NCBI GenBank assembly: GCA_030424595.1
Contig: JAUHWG010000007.1
Location: 62,001-126,000 of the forward strand
Reading direction: 5' to 3'
DNA length: 64,000 nucleotides
Source: Polyangia bacterium
GTDB taxonomy: Bacteria > Myxococcota_A > Polyangia > Nannocystales > Nannocystaceae
Positions 1 through 8,999 of this stretch are shown one piece after another. The stretch's first letter is position 1; every line of letters starts with the position of its first letter. Below the pieces are notes generated by a model, which saw only the letters and a program-made list of their open reading frames with translations, did not search any database and was not told the DNA's origin. The position numbers and the translations under genes were made by a program.

Positions 1-1172
1 TCGGCAAGAAGTGCCTCGCCCTGCGGATCGGCTCCTACCTCGGACGCAAGGAGGGCTGGCTCGCCGAGCACATGCTGATCCTCGGCGTCGAGAGTCCCGA
101 GGGACAGACGACCTACGTGACGGCGGCGTTCCCCTCCGCCTGCGGCAAGACCAACTTCGCGATGTTGATCCCGCCGGAGCGCTTTGACGGCTGGAAGGTC
201 TGGACCGTCGGCGACGACATCGCCTGGCTGCACGTCGGCGACGACGGTCGGCTCTGGGCGATCAACCCCGAGGCCGGCTACTTCGGCGTCGCCCCGGGCA
301 CCAGCGAGAAGTCGAACCCCAACGCGCTCGCCTCCTGCCAGCGCGACACGATCTTCACCAACGTCGCGCTCACCCCCGACGGCGACGTCTGGTGGGAGGG
401 CAAGACCGACGTCCCGCCCGAGGGTCTGATCGACTGGAGGGGCAACGCCTGGGATCCCTCCTCCGGTGAGAAGGCGGCCCACCCCAACGCCCGCTTCTGC
501 GCGCCGATGGCCAACAACCCGGCGCTCTCCTCGAAGGCCGACGATCCGAAGGGCGTGCCGATCTCGGCGATGATCTTCGGCGGCCGGCGGGAGACGACGA
601 TCCCGCTGATCCTGCAGAGCTTCAACTGGACCCACGGCGCCTTCCTCGGGGCGACGATGGGCTCGGAGACCACCGCCGCGGCGACCGGCAAGGTCGGGAT
701 CATCCGCCGCGATCCGATGGCGATGCTGCCCTTTTGCGGCTACGACATGGGCACCTACTTCAACCACTGGCTGGCGATGCAGGACAAGATCAAGTCGCCG
801 CCGAAGATCTTCATGGTCAACTGGTTCCGCAAGAGCGCCGAGGGTCGGTTCCTCTGGCCCGGCTTCGGCGAGAACATGCGGGTGCTCAAGTGGGTGATCG
901 ATCGGGCCATGGGCAAGGTCGGCGGTCGTGAGACCCCGGTCGGCTGGGTCCCGCGCAGCGGCGATCTCGACCTCTCCTTCCTCGACATCACGCGGGCGGA
1001 CTTCGACGCCGCGACGGAGATCAACGCGGACGAGTGGCGGGCCGAGCTCGACAGCCTCCAGGAGTGGTTCGACAAGCTCGGCGACACCCTGCCGGCGGCG
1101 TTCCACGCCCAGCGTCAGCTCTTGATCGCGGTCCTCGACGCGATGGGCGGCGGAGCGACGGCTGCCAGCTAG
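1..1172 (+). CDS. pckG: Phosphoenolpyruvate carboxykinase (GTP), 3' part
   Basis: GTP-dependent PEP carboxykinase converts oxaloacetate + GTP to PEP + CO2 + GDP in the cytoplasm and is the entry step of gluconeogenesis. The frame is open from base 3, so the true start lies before the window; the first residues ([19 protein letters not shown]) already match the middle of the family. Visible motifs are the kinase-1a P-loop [13 protein letters not shown] (bases about 129-167), the kinase-2 metal site TVGDDIAWL, and [17 protein letters not shown]. The C-terminus looks complete, ending with TAG at 1170-1172. The GTP type is favoured over the ATP type because FPSACGKTN and the following kinase-2 spacing are typical of that class. 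A hairpin terminator follows. Roughly one third of the protein is missing upstream because of the window edge, not because the gene is broken. Confidence 0.96.
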   Translation, partial: GKKCLALRIGSYLGRKEGWLAEHMLILGVESPEGQTTYVTAAFPSACGKTNFAMLIPPERFDGWKVWTVGDDIAWLHVGDDGRLWAINPEAGYFGVAPGTSEKSNPNALASCQRDTIFTNVALTPDGDVWWEGKTDVPPEGLIDWRGNAWDPSSGEKAAHPNARFCAPMANNPALSSKADDPKGVPISAMIFGGRRETTIPLILQSFNWTHGAFLGATMGSETTAAATGKVGIIRRDPMAMLPFCGYDMGTYFNHWLAMQDKIKSPPKIFMVNWFRKSAEGRFLWPGFGENMRVLKWVIDRAMGKVGGRETPVGWVPRSGDLDLSFLDITRADFDAATEINADEWRAELDSLQEWFDKLGDTLPAAFHAQRQLLIAVLDAMGGGATAAS

Positions 1173-1217
1173 TCGGCGCCCGTCAGCGATTTGACGTCCG
1201 CTCGCGGACGTCCGAGG

Positions 1218-1248
1218 AGGCCCCCACCGCGGGGCCTTCGTCGTTCTC
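1218..1248 (+). terminator. Hairpin terminator after pckG
   Basis: A 7-bp perfect GC stem (AGGCCCC at 1218-1224 pairing with GGGGCCT at 1231-1237, 6-nt loop) lies 46 bases after the pckG stop. Instead of a poly-T run it is followed by CTTCGTCGTTCTC (1236-1248, overlapping the stem foot). The same 13-mer follows the hairpin after the OmpA-family gene at 59948-59983 on the minus strand. Confidence 0.6.
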
Positions 1249-1466
1249 GGGGACTGACGCGGGGACGAAGCGCGGACAGGTGGACGCGAAGACGGCTAGA
1301 CCGGGGGACAGAGGGGACGGAGAGCGCGAGGGCTGGGGGGTCCCGACCTCAGAATCATGCATAGGCACGGTAGACGCGCAGCATGACGGTGAAGACATCT
1401 ACACCTATGATGCTCATGCACAGTTGGTGGCTTGAATCACCGCTGTGTCCGAAGGGAACGCTACGC

Positions 1467-1760
1467 ATGGCAACAGACATCATCGTAAAGCACAGGGTCA
1501 CGGACTTCGACAGCTTCAAGCCGGGCTTTGAGCAGCTCGTACGGGCCTTCGCCGGAGAGACCGGGGCCGCCGGTCACAACGTCCACTGCGACGTCGAGGA
1601 CCGCAACAACGTGGTCGTGACGGTGCGCGGGGTTGCAGACGCAGCGCGTGCCCGCGCTCTCTTCGCCTCCTCGGACTTCCAGCAGAAGATGGGGGCGATC
1701 GGCGTGTGCTCTGCGCCGGACATCACCTTCCTCGACCGTGTCGACGAGCAGATCTACTAG
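1467..1760 (+). CDS. Small dimeric alpha/beta-barrel-like protein
   Basis: A 97-residue protein starting MATDIIVKHRVTDFDSFK, with no signal peptide or membrane segment. The pattern (beta strand IIVKHRV, helix with DFDSFKPGFEQLVRAF, strand VVVTVRGV, helix ARALFASSDFQQKMGAIGV, strand PDITFLDRV) fits a ferredoxin-like dimeric alpha/beta barrel as in antibiotic-biosynthesis-monooxygenase/DUF3764-type proteins. That family call is inference from the secondary-structure pattern. The reading frame extends upstream to 1383, but ATG 1467 is chosen because the barrel begins there and a purine-rich AAGGGAA lies about 10 bases before it. The gene stands alone. Function is unknown; small barrel proteins of this type often bind hydrophobic ligands or catalyse cofactor-free oxidations. 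Confidence 0.75.
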   Translation: MATDIIVKHRVTDFDSFKPGFEQLVRAFAGETGAAGHNVHCDVEDRNNVVVTVRGVADAARARALFASSDFQQKMGAIGVCSAPDITFLDRVDEQIY

Positions 1761-1986
1761 GAGGCTGGGGCGGGTGTCGGGCGCGGGCGCCCGGCACCGG
1801 CGCTCCAGCCCTTGAGCCCCTGCGCTGTCGGGCATACCCACGCCTCGGCGCGAAGAGCAGGACGAAGATCAGGGTCGCGATCTCCGGGCCCCTACCGCCG
1901 ACAGCTCCTCGTCGAGGTTGAGCCCATCCCCAACCCCTCCGTGCGGCCGCAGGACTGCCTTCGGCCGAATTCGCGTCCGTGTCTGC

Positions 1987-2556
1987 CTAGTCCACGAGCT
2001 CGGGCCGGGCGTCCATCGTCGGCGGCTTGATCTTGAGCCGCTTCATCTGCGCCTGCATCCGCTGGTAGGAGTCCTCCATCAGCTCGACGTCGTCCTCGCC
2101 CAAGCGGGCGGAGAGGGCCGTGAAGGCGTCGTTGACGTTGCGGTAGAGGCGGTCGCGATCGCGGTCGGCGAGGTTCTCCGGCTCGACCTCTTCGAGGTCT
2201 GTGAGGAGGCGGTCAAAGGTGGCCTCGGCGACGGCGCGGGTGATCGGCAGGGCCGCCTCGGGGACGTCGTCTGGGACCTCCTCGACCTCGAGGTTGGGGT
2301 CGTAGCCCGGGGGGGGTCCGGCCGGCGCTCCTCCGGGGCCGCTCGCGTCGTCCTGGATCGCGCGGGCGATGCGGGTGAGGGGTGTGCCGGCTTCGGGGTC
2401 GGGCTGACCGCGCCGGGCGGCGTCGTGTGGACGGTGGACGTCGGCGTTCGCCCGCGACCGCGGCCTCACCGGCTCCGCTGTCGTGAGGGTGTAGATCGCG
2501 TAGCCGACGAGGCCGAGGGTGGCCACCGCGAAGAGGCTGATCAGTGGGGCTTTCAT
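1987..2556 (-). CDS. Small membrane-anchored protein of unknown function
   Basis: A 189-residue protein beginning MKAPLISLFAVATLGLVGYAIYTL, which gives one N-terminal transmembrane or uncleaved signal segment (about residues 4-24). A Pro/Arg-rich linker and then an acidic, helical C-terminal half (about 95-185) rich in Glu, Asp and Arg follow, with no recognised domain. The start ATG at 2556 overlaps the stop of the upstream phosphatase-like lipoprotein gene by four bases (ATGA), so the two are translationally coupled. The product may assist or anchor the neighbouring exported protein, but nothing in the sequence proves this. Topology predicts a cytoplasmic N-terminus with the rest in the periplasm. 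Confidence 0.7.
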   Translation of the reverse strand: MKAPLISLFAVATLGLVGYAIYTLTTAEPVRPRSRANADVHRPHDAARRGQPDPEAGTPLTRIARAIQDDASGPGGAPAGPPPGYDPNLEVEEVPDDVPEAALPITRAVAEATFDRLLTDLEEVEPENLADRDRDRLYRNVNDAFTALSARLGEDDVELMEDSYQRMQAQMKRLKIKPPTMDARPELVD

Positions 2557-3806
2557 CGGCCGCAGAGATCCGGGAGGGCGTCGAACTCCTCCAGGAGCTC
2601 GCCGTAGGAGTTGATCGTCCGACCGCCGTAGACGGCGTCGTCGAACTGGAAGAAGATCCGATGATCGACGGGCTCGATCCCGCCGTTGTCGTAGGCCTCG
2701 GCGTCGCTCTCCTTGTTGCCAAAGCCGAAGAGCGGGACCAGGCCCTTGGCCTCGAGCATCGCCAGCTCGCCGGTCTTGTAGGCCACAGCCTCGCCGCCCA
2801 GCGCCCCGCTCTTGCTCAGCGTGGTGTGGATGATCCCGTGGGGGAAGCCGTGCGTGTCGACGAACTCGCGGGTCCGCTTGTAGAGGAACTCCGGCCGCGC
2901 GGTCATGTACATGGGCCGGTAGCCCTTCGACACCAGCACCTTGAAGGCGCTCGAGGCGAAGGCGTTGGCGTCCGGGATGTCGCCGAGCAGGAGGTCGAAG
3001 AACTCCTCGTTCTCGGAGGTGGTCAGGGTGCCGTCGACGTCGCTTACGAAGATCGGCGCGCCCATCGGCACGACGTCGATGTACTGGTCGGCGGTGCTGT
3101 TGTCGGTCTCGACGATCATGTGCACGCGGTGGCGCCCGGGGGCGAGCTTCTGGTCCTCGGGGATCTTGAAGTAGATCCGGCCGCCGGTGTCCTCGACGCC
3201 CTCGACGGTCGGGTTGTCGCCGTCGTCGGAGGCTACGGCCGTACCGATCTCCTCCCACTCGCCGGCGCAGTCGCGGTTGAGGAAGATCCGGACGGTGTCG
3301 CCGTGGAAGTCGAGGTCGAGGACGCTGGCGTCGGCGAACTTGGCGAGCACCCACTGGTCCTCGCCCTCGACGTAGAACATGTCGCGGCCGCGGTGGTTGT
3401 TGTCGGTCGGCGTGGGCTCGTCGCTCAGCTTGGGCGGAGGGACGGCGTCGCAGTCGGGGATCGGATCACAGAGGGCCCCCGGGAACGCGCCGCCGCCGGT
3501 GGTCTCGGTGGTCTCGGTGGTCTCGCCGGTGGTCTCGCCGGTGGTCGGGTCCTCGGTCGTGCTGCCCGTCGGGTCCGTGGTCGGCCCGGCGGTGGTGGTC
3601 GCGGAGTCGCTCTCGCCTCCGCTCCCTTCGCTCGTCGTCCCTGTGGTCGGGTCCGAGGTGGCGGTGGCGGTGGCGGTGGCCGTCGAGGTCTGCGAGGTGG
3701 CATCCGTCGCGCTCGCGCGGCCTTCGTCGTCGCCGGCGCAGGCGGTGACGAGGAGGAGCGCGACCGCGGAGAGGGGTGAGAGAAGGCCGATCGATCGACG
3801 AACCAT
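2553..3806 (-). CDS. Lipoprotein with HAD-type LNS2/App1-like phosphatase domain
   Basis: A 417-residue protein. The signal peptide ends in a lipobox (VALLLVTAC, Cys about residue 22), followed by about 80 residues of Thr/Ser/Gly linker. A beta-sandwich-like region (about 140-260) precedes a HAD-fold C-terminal domain with the nucleophile motif DVDGTLTTSE (about 278), then MTARPEFLYKRTREF, a GGEAVAYKTGELAML lysine-containing segment, and FGNKESDAEAY. That order matches the LNS2 (lipin/Ned1/Smp2) and App1 phosphatidate-phosphatase-like HAD proteins. A lipid or nucleotide phosphate substrate is inferred. The protein should sit on the outer or inner membrane facing the periplasm. ATG 3806 is chosen as the first Met before the signal peptide; the frame is open further upstream. 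Its stop overlaps the next gene by 4 bp. Confidence 0.85.
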   Translation of the reverse strand: MVRRSIGLLSPLSAVALLLVTACAGDDEGRASATDATSQTSTATATATATSDPTTGTTSEGSGGESDSATTTAGPTTDPTGSTTEDPTTGETTGETTETTETTGGGAFPGALCDPIPDCDAVPPPKLSDEPTPTDNNHRGRDMFYVEGEDQWVLAKFADASVLDLDFHGDTVRIFLNRDCAGEWEEIGTAVASDDGDNPTVEGVEDTGGRIYFKIPEDQKLAPGRHRVHMIVETDNSTADQYIDVVPMGAPIFVSDVDGTLTTSENEEFFDLLLGDIPDANAFASSAFKVLVSKGYRPMYMTARPEFLYKRTREFVDTHGFPHGIIHTTLSKSGALGGEAVAYKTGELAMLEAKGLVPLFGFGNKESDAEAYDNGGIEPVDHRIFFQFDDAVYGGRTINSYGELLEEFDALPDLCGR

Positions 3807-3894
3807 AGGAGGACGATAGCCGATCGCCGCGCGCCTGCGCAGACAAGGGGGGACACCGGGGCTTGGGGGGGCTTGGGCGGGGCTTGGGCGGGCC

Positions 3895-4710
3895 TCAGCG
3901 GGCGGCGCGGACGTCGGCGAAGAAGGCCTCGAAGAGGGTCTGGCCGCGGCTCCGATCGCGGCTCCGGGGACGGTCGTCGCCGAGCCACTCGGGGTGCCAC
4001 TGGACACCGTAGAGGAGGCGACCGTCGTCGGCCTCAAAGCCCTCGATGAGCCCGTCTTCGGCCCACGCGGTCGGCCTGAGCCCGGCGGCGAGGCGGGCGA
4101 CCCCCTGGTGGTGGACCGAGTTGACGATGAGCCGCTCTTCGCCGCCGTAGACCCGAGAGAGCCATGACCCGGGGGCGACGCGGACGGGGTGGACATGCTC
4201 GTCGTAGGCCTCGCCGCGGTGGGCGACGTCCCCCGGCCGCTGGGCTCCGAGGTCCTGGAGGTGGTCTCCGCCCATGGCGACGTTGATGAATTGGTGGCCG
4301 CGGCAGACCCCGAGCACGGGCGTGCCCCGCTCCATCGCAGCGTCGAAGAGGATCCTCTCGTAGCGATCGCGGAGAACATCGCCGGCCCACTCCGGGCGAA
4401 GGGGGCTCTCGCCGTAGGTCTCAGGGCTGAGATCGGCGCCGCCGGTGAAGATCAGGGCGTCGACGTCGGCGACCATCGCCTGGAGGGTGCGGATCGCCGT
4501 GCCGTCCTCCAGCACCTGCGGGTAGCACAGGGCCGGGAGCACGTAGGGGAGGCCGCCAGCGCGGGCGACCATCGCCGAGAACCCCTCCTCGCCGAAGCTC
4601 AGGGTCTTGGTCCGGTAGGTCGCGCGCCGCTCGTCGGGGTAGAGGATCGACGCTGTCAGGCCGATCCGCAGGGGCGGCTCGGCGCGCTTCGTTGGGGGCT
4701 CTTTCGTCAT
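3895..4710 (-). CDS. Class-I glutamine amidotransferase-like hydrolase (peptidase C26, PuuD-like)
   Basis: A 271-residue cytoplasmic protein of the gamma-glutamyl-gamma-aminobutyrate hydrolase type, which cleaves gamma-glutamyl amides of polyamine degradation products or related compounds. The nucleophile elbow is GVCRGHQFINVAMGG (Cys about residue 135). The oxyanion region is IFTGGADLSPETY, and the distal catalytic pair is in GVQWHPEW (His/Glu about 240). RIGLTASILYPDERR starts the Rossmann-like core. No synthetase partner is adjacent, so it is more likely a stand-alone hydrolase than a GATase subunit. The real substrate is unknown, since no puu genes are nearby. Length is close to the family norm (about 250). 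Confidence 0.88.
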   Translation of the reverse strand: MTKEPPTKRAEPPLRIGLTASILYPDERRATYRTKTLSFGEEGFSAMVARAGGLPYVLPALCYPQVLEDGTAIRTLQAMVADVDALIFTGGADLSPETYGESPLRPEWAGDVLRDRYERILFDAAMERGTPVLGVCRGHQFINVAMGGDHLQDLGAQRPGDVAHRGEAYDEHVHPVRVAPGSWLSRVYGGEERLIVNSVHHQGVARLAAGLRPTAWAEDGLIEGFEADDGRLLYGVQWHPEWLGDDRPRSRDRSRGQTLFEAFFADVRAAR

Positions 4711-4842
4711 CCTCGCTCCGCCTCTCGCCGCCTCGAAAGGTGGCGGAAGCGGAGCTCGGCCGCAAATTTTGCACGATGGCGAGATCGCGGCGGGCGCGGA
4801 GCCCGTCGTGAGCGGACCTAGGACCCAGCCGCAGGTGGACGG

Positions 4843-6894
4843 CTAGGAGGCCGCCGCCTGGGCGAGGCCGGAGCGGACGAGGAGCGCCTCCGGATCGGGC
4901 TCGCGGCCCATGAAGTCGACGAAGAGCTCGAGCGGGTCGCGGCTGTCCCCCTTGGCGAGGATCGTCTGGCGGAACGCGGCGCCCACCTCGGGGTTTAGGA
5001 TCCCTTCGTCGCGAAAGCGGCTAAAGGCGTCGGCGTCGAGCACCTCGGCCCACTTATAGGAGTAGTAGGCCGCGGCGTAGCCGACCGGCGAGGCGAAGAG
5101 GTGGGTGAAGCCGGTGACCATCGCGTAGTCGGGCGTGAGCTCGACGGGCGAGAACTCGGCGGCGATCCCCCGGGTGTAGGTGAGGGGCTGACCGTGGCTC
5201 TCGGGGTCGTAGTCGATGTGGAGCGCGAGATCGAGGGTGCCGAAGCTGAGCTGGCGCATCGCCGCGTTGGCGCTGCGGTAGTTCTTGGCGGCGATCATCT
5301 TGGCGAAGAGGTCCTCTGGGATCCGCTCGCCGGTCTGCCAATGCCTGGCGAAGATGTCGAGCGCCTCCCGCTCCCAGCACCAGTTCTCCATGATCTGCGA
5401 GGGCAGCTCGACGAAGTCCCAGGCGACGTTGGTGCCGGCGAGGGAGCGGACCTCGACCTCGGTGAGGAGGTGATGGAGGAGGTGGCCGAACTCGTGGAAG
5501 AGGGTCTCGACCTCGCGGTGGGTCAGGAGCGCCGGCTTGTCGCCGACGGCGGGGCTCACGTTGGCGCAGATGAGGCCGACGTGGGGCTCCCAGGTCCCGT
5601 CGTCGCGGGTCCTCCCGGTGTGGAAGGCGTTCATCCAGGCGCCGCCGCGCTTGCTCTCGCGGGGGTAGAGGTCGGCGTAGAAGGTGCCGATGACCCGGCC
5701 GTCGCCTGCCTTGAGCGCGTAGACCTCGACGTCCTCGTGCCAGGCGGGGAGGCCGGGCATGGGGACGACCGAGACCCCGTAGAGGCGCTCGACGATGCCG
5801 AAGATCCCGCGGAGCACCGCGTCGGCGGCGAAGTAGGGGCGCAGCGCCTCCTCGTCAAAGTCGTAGCGGGCGCGCCGCTGCTTCTCCGCGTAGTAGCCGA
5901 GGTCCCAGGAGGCGAGCTTCTCGGGGGCGCCCTCCTGCTCGGCGACGAAGGCCTCGAGGGCGGCGTTCTCCTGCTTGAAGAAGGGCTCGACCCGGGCGCG
6001 GAGGTCGCGGACGAAGCGCTCCGCCCGCTCGCCGTTCTTCGCCATCCGGTCGTGGAGGACCAGATCCGCGAAGGAGTCGAAGCCGAGGAGGGCGGCCTTG
6101 GCGGCGCGCAGCTCGACGATCCGGGCGATCCTCGCCTCGTTGTCGTGGGGCGCGTCGGCGCCGCGGCGGTTGTAGGCCCGGTAGACCTGCTCGCGGATCT
6201 CGCGATCGTCCAGGTAGGTGAGGAGCGGCATCACGCTCGGCGCCTGCAGGCTAAAGCGCCAGCCCTCGAGGTCGCGCTTGGCCGCGCTCTGGCGGGCGGC
6301 GTCCTTGGCCGACTGCGGCAGGCCGGCGAGGCGCTCCTCGTCGGTGATCACGAGCTCGAAGTTGTTGGTGGCGTCGAGCACGTTCTGGGCGAACGCCGTG
6401 GTCAGCTCCGCTAGCTCGACGCTGAGCTCGCTGAGGACCGCCTTGCCGGTCTCGTCGAGCTCGGCGCCGTGGGTCTTGAAGTCGTCGAGGGTCTTGTCGA
6501 GGAGGCGCCGGCGGGCGGGGTCTAGCGCGGCGGCCTCGGGGGTCGCGGCGAAGTCCTGCAGCGCCCTCCAGAGGCCGGCGTCGAGGGGGATCGACGCGTA
6601 GAACTCGGCGACCGCCGGCTGGACCGCGTTGTAGGCCGCGCGCAGCGGGTCGCTGCTGATCACCGACTCGAGGTGACCGGCGATCGTGATCGCGAACTCG
6701 AGCGGCTCGGTCGCGTCCTCGAGGGCGCCGAGGGTGTTGGCGTAGGTCCGGGGACCGGGGGCCGCGACGACCGCGGCGATCGCCGCCTTCGCGCGCTCGA
6801 TCAGCGCCTCGATCGCGGGCTCGATGTGGTCGGCCGTGATCCGGTCAAAGGGGATGCTCGGATCGATGTGCAGGAGCGGGTTTTCGGCGTCCAT
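4843..6894 (-). CDS. M3 family oligopeptidase (oligopeptidase A-like)
   Basis: A 683-residue cytoplasmic zinc metallopeptidase that degrades short peptides, including cleaved signal peptides in well-studied relatives. The zinc site is HEFGHLLHHLL (bases around 5480, residue about 465), with the third ligand expected in the downstream segment LAGTNVAWDFVELPSQIMENW. Other M3 hallmarks are GTFYADLYPRESKRGGAWM and TRGIAAEFSPVELTPDYAMVTGFTHLFASPVGYAAAYYSYKWAEVLDADAFSRF. The length matches M3A enzymes such as PrlC and Dcp (about 680). No signal peptide is present. Distinguishing oligopeptidase A from dipeptidyl carboxypeptidase would need alignment; the sequence around the zinc site favours the former. 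The gene is followed by a 132-base gap before the amidotransferase-like gene. Confidence 0.93.
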   Translation of the reverse strand: MDAENPLLHIDPSIPFDRITADHIEPAIEALIERAKAAIAAVVAAPGPRTYANTLGALEDATEPLEFAITIAGHLESVISSDPLRAAYNAVQPAVAEFYASIPLDAGLWRALQDFAATPEAAALDPARRRLLDKTLDDFKTHGAELDETGKAVLSELSVELAELTTAFAQNVLDATNNFELVITDEERLAGLPQSAKDAARQSAAKRDLEGWRFSLQAPSVMPLLTYLDDREIREQVYRAYNRRGADAPHDNEARIARIVELRAAKAALLGFDSFADLVLHDRMAKNGERAERFVRDLRARVEPFFKQENAALEAFVAEQEGAPEKLASWDLGYYAEKQRRARYDFDEEALRPYFAADAVLRGIFGIVERLYGVSVVPMPGLPAWHEDVEVYALKAGDGRVIGTFYADLYPRESKRGGAWMNAFHTGRTRDDGTWEPHVGLICANVSPAVGDKPALLTHREVETLFHEFGHLLHHLLTEVEVRSLAGTNVAWDFVELPSQIMENWCWEREALDIFARHWQTGERIPEDLFAKMIAAKNYRSANAAMRQLSFGTLDLALHIDYDPESHGQPLTYTRGIAAEFSPVELTPDYAMVTGFTHLFASPVGYAAAYYSYKWAEVLDADAFSRFRDEGILNPEVGAAFRQTILAKGDSRDPLELFVDFMGREPDPEALLVRSGLAQAAAS

Positions 6895-7202
6895 GGTTGC
6901 TCGGCGGGCAAGATAGCAGATCCTGCGGGGTCGTCTGCCGGGCTCTCTTCGGCGGTCTCGATGACTCCGTATGTACGATCTGCGATCCGCGTCCCGTCGA
7001 CGTCCGTCGATGCCGTGGTCGTCTCGGCGGCCTCGAGCTCAGCGGGCGAGAGGAGCGCGCGCATGTTCGCTTCGCGGCGCGGATGAGCGCGACGATCGCC
7101 TAGAGGTTCTCGGGCCCTACTCTGCGGGCGAGCTCCTTCATCGTCGCGCCGCGCTCCCGGGGACCTGCGTCCCGGAGCTGTCCCAGGTTGGGGCTCGCGC
7201 GA
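6895..7202. other. 308-base intergenic region
   Basis: Lies upstream of the M3 peptidase gene and downstream of the methyltransferase gene (both minus strand), so it should carry the peptidase promoter on the minus strand. No convincing ORF, RNA gene or strong hairpin is visible, and short reading frames on both strands lack recognisable protein features. Confidence 0.5.
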
Positions 7203-7811
7203 TTACTCGCCGGGGCGATCGTTGGCGGCCATGACCATCACCCAGGGAAAGACCTGGGGCGTGGCGATCGGTCGAAAGCGGCGCTCGACGAAGCGCCGAA
7301 AGCCGCGCCGGCCCCAGTGCTGGACGTGCTCGGGATCGTTGCCGAGGGCGCGGACGTTCTTGCCGCGTAGGAGGTTCAGGCCGCGGAAGTAGGGCTCCCA
7401 GGGGACGCTGAGGAGGACCTGCTTGTGCGAGAGGCGGCCTAGGAGGGGGAGCATCGCCGCCGGATCGTCGAGGTGCTCCAGGACCTCGAGCATCATCACG
7501 AGGTCGAAGCGCTCGCCGAGGTCGGCGAGCTCGCGGGCGTCGCGGACCTCGAGGCGGGCGCGCTCGCCGAGGCGGGCGCGGGCGTCGGCGATGGCCTCCG
7601 GGTTGAGGTCGAGACCGGCCAGCTCTGCGTCGACCCCGGCGTCGGCGATCGCGGCGAGCATGTAGCCCTCGCCGCAGCCGACGTCGAGGATCGTCCGCGG
7701 TTTGTGCTCGGCGACGAGGCGGAGCATCGCCCGGGTGAAGTTGCCGATGAGCGCCCGCTGGATCGGGTTGCGGCTCTCGTGCTTCTGCTTGTTTCCGCGG
7801 GTCTCGCTCAT
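7203..7811 (-). CDS. Class I SAM-dependent methyltransferase
   Basis: A 202-residue protein. Motif I is ILDVGCGEGYMLAAI (about residues 41-55). An acidic ribose-binding residue lies in LAGLDLNPEAI, motif II in LEVRDARELADL, and LVMMLEVLEHLDDP is the DxxxxxxVLEH loop typical of methyltransferase type 11/25. The start ATG 7811 has a strong AGGAGG four bases upstream. It overlaps the stop of the upstream GT2 glycosyltransferase gene by four bases (ATGA), so the two are translationally coupled. This pairing suggests modification of a glycan or polyprenyl-linked lipid, but the methyl acceptor cannot be read from the sequence. The reading frame continues far upstream as a GC artefact inside the glycosyltransferase gene. 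Confidence 0.9.
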   Translation of the reverse strand: MSETRGNKQKHESRNPIQRALIGNFTRAMLRLVAEHKPRTILDVGCGEGYMLAAIADAGVDAELAGLDLNPEAIADARARLGERARLEVRDARELADLGERFDLVMMLEVLEHLDDPAAMLPLLGRLSHKQVLLSVPWEPYFRGLNLLRGKNVRALGNDPEHVQHWGRRGFRRFVERRFRPIATPQVFPWVMVMAANDRPGE

Positions 7812-8926
7812 CGTGCCTCCTGGGTCCCGGGGGGGGGCGCGGGCGTAGGGGCCGGTGGGGTGGTGTCGGCGATCGCGGGCGTAGCTTGGGCGGCGAGGGA
7901 CGAGCCGAGAGACGATCTGAGAGACGGCCCGAGAGACGGCGCGGGGGTCCGCCGTGGTCCGCGGATCGAGTAGATCTCGGAGGGTTGGACGGTGGTCCGG
8001 ACCAGGAGCTCGCCGAGGAGGCCGAGGCCGAGGAGCTGGACCCCGGTGATCACCAGCAGCACGCCGAGGGTGAGGAGGGGCCGGGTGCCGATAGGCTCGC
8101 CCAGGGCCCAGATGACGCTCAGGTAGGCGAGGATGAGGAAGCCCGGGATCCCGAGGAGCGCCGCCGGCAGCGAGAAGAAGTGGAGCGGCCGGGTCCGGAA
8201 GCGGGTCACCAGCAGAACGGTGAGGAGATCGAGGAAGCCGTCGACGAGGCGGCGCAGGCCGTACTTGGAGGTGCCGTGCTTGCGCGCGCGGTGGTTGACC
8301 ACCAGCTCCTCGATGCGAAAGCCGCGGTTGCCGGCGAGGACCGGGAGGAAGCGGTGGAAGCCGCCGTAGACGCTGATCTCGCGGACACACTCGGCGCGGT
8401 AGGCTTTAAAGCCGCAGTTGAAGTCGCGCAGGGGGATCCCGCTGACGCGGCGGACGACCGCGTTGAAGAACTTTGAGGGCAGGGTCTTGCCGAGCGGATC
8501 GTGGCGCCGCTGCTTGTAGCCGGAGACCAGGTCGGCGCCGGCGTCGATCTTGGCGACGAAGGCGGGGATCAGCGCGGGGTCGTCCTGGAGGTCGCCGTCG
8601 AGGGTGATGACGATCTCGCCCCGGGCCCGGGTGAAGCCGGCGGCGAGCGCCGGCGACTTGCCGAAGTTGCGGCGGAAGTGGAGGACGATGAGGTGCGGAT
8701 CTGCGGCCTCGAGCTCGTCGAGGAGCTCGGCGGAGCCGTCGTCGCTGCCGTCGTCGATGACGATGAGCTCGTAGCTGCGGTCGCAGGCGAGGCAGCCGGC
8801 GGTGAGCTGGCTGTGGAGCTCCGGGATCGAGCCGACCTCGTTGTAGACGGGGACGACGCACGTCAGGGCCGGGGCGTCAGCGCGCGCGTCGGCGGTCGGC
8901 GGGGCGTGTGTGGCTACGGGGAGCAT
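7808..8926 (-). CDS. Family 2 glycosyltransferase, polyprenyl-phosphate sugar synthase type
   Basis: A 372-residue protein related to DPM1/ArnC/GtrB enzymes, which transfer a sugar from a nucleotide donor to polyprenyl phosphate on the inner face of the membrane. The GT-A domain spans about residues 20-245, with TCVVPVYNEVGSIPEL, the first Asp pair in VIDDGSDDGS, and the metal-binding DLQDDP in ITLDGDLQDDPALIP. Two hydrophobic helices follow (PLHFFSLPAALLGIPGFLILAYLSVI and LLTLGVLLVITGVQLLGLGLLGELLV), and then a Pro/Ala-rich tail. ATG 8926 is chosen over the longer frame to 9022 because the latter adds only low-complexity Arg/Pro sequence. It overlaps the methyltransferase gene by 4 bp. Confidence 0.92.
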   Translation of the reverse strand: MLPVATHAPPTADARADAPALTCVVPVYNEVGSIPELHSQLTAGCLACDRSYELIVIDDGSDDGSAELLDELEAADPHLIVLHFRRNFGKSPALAAGFTRARGEIVITLDGDLQDDPALIPAFVAKIDAGADLVSGYKQRRHDPLGKTLPSKFFNAVVRRVSGIPLRDFNCGFKAYRAECVREISVYGGFHRFLPVLAGNRGFRIEELVVNHRARKHGTSKYGLRRLVDGFLDLLTVLLVTRFRTRPLHFFSLPAALLGIPGFLILAYLSVIWALGEPIGTRPLLTLGVLLVITGVQLLGLGLLGELLVRTTVQPSEIYSIRGPRRTPAPSLGPSLRSSLGSSLAAQATPAIADTTPPAPTPAPPPGTQEAR

Positions 8927-8999
8927 CGTCGGCGCGGCGCGAGGGTAGCAGACGGACCGCCGAGGCGGGCGTCCGAGGCTGCGCGGGGGCGTCCGCGGC

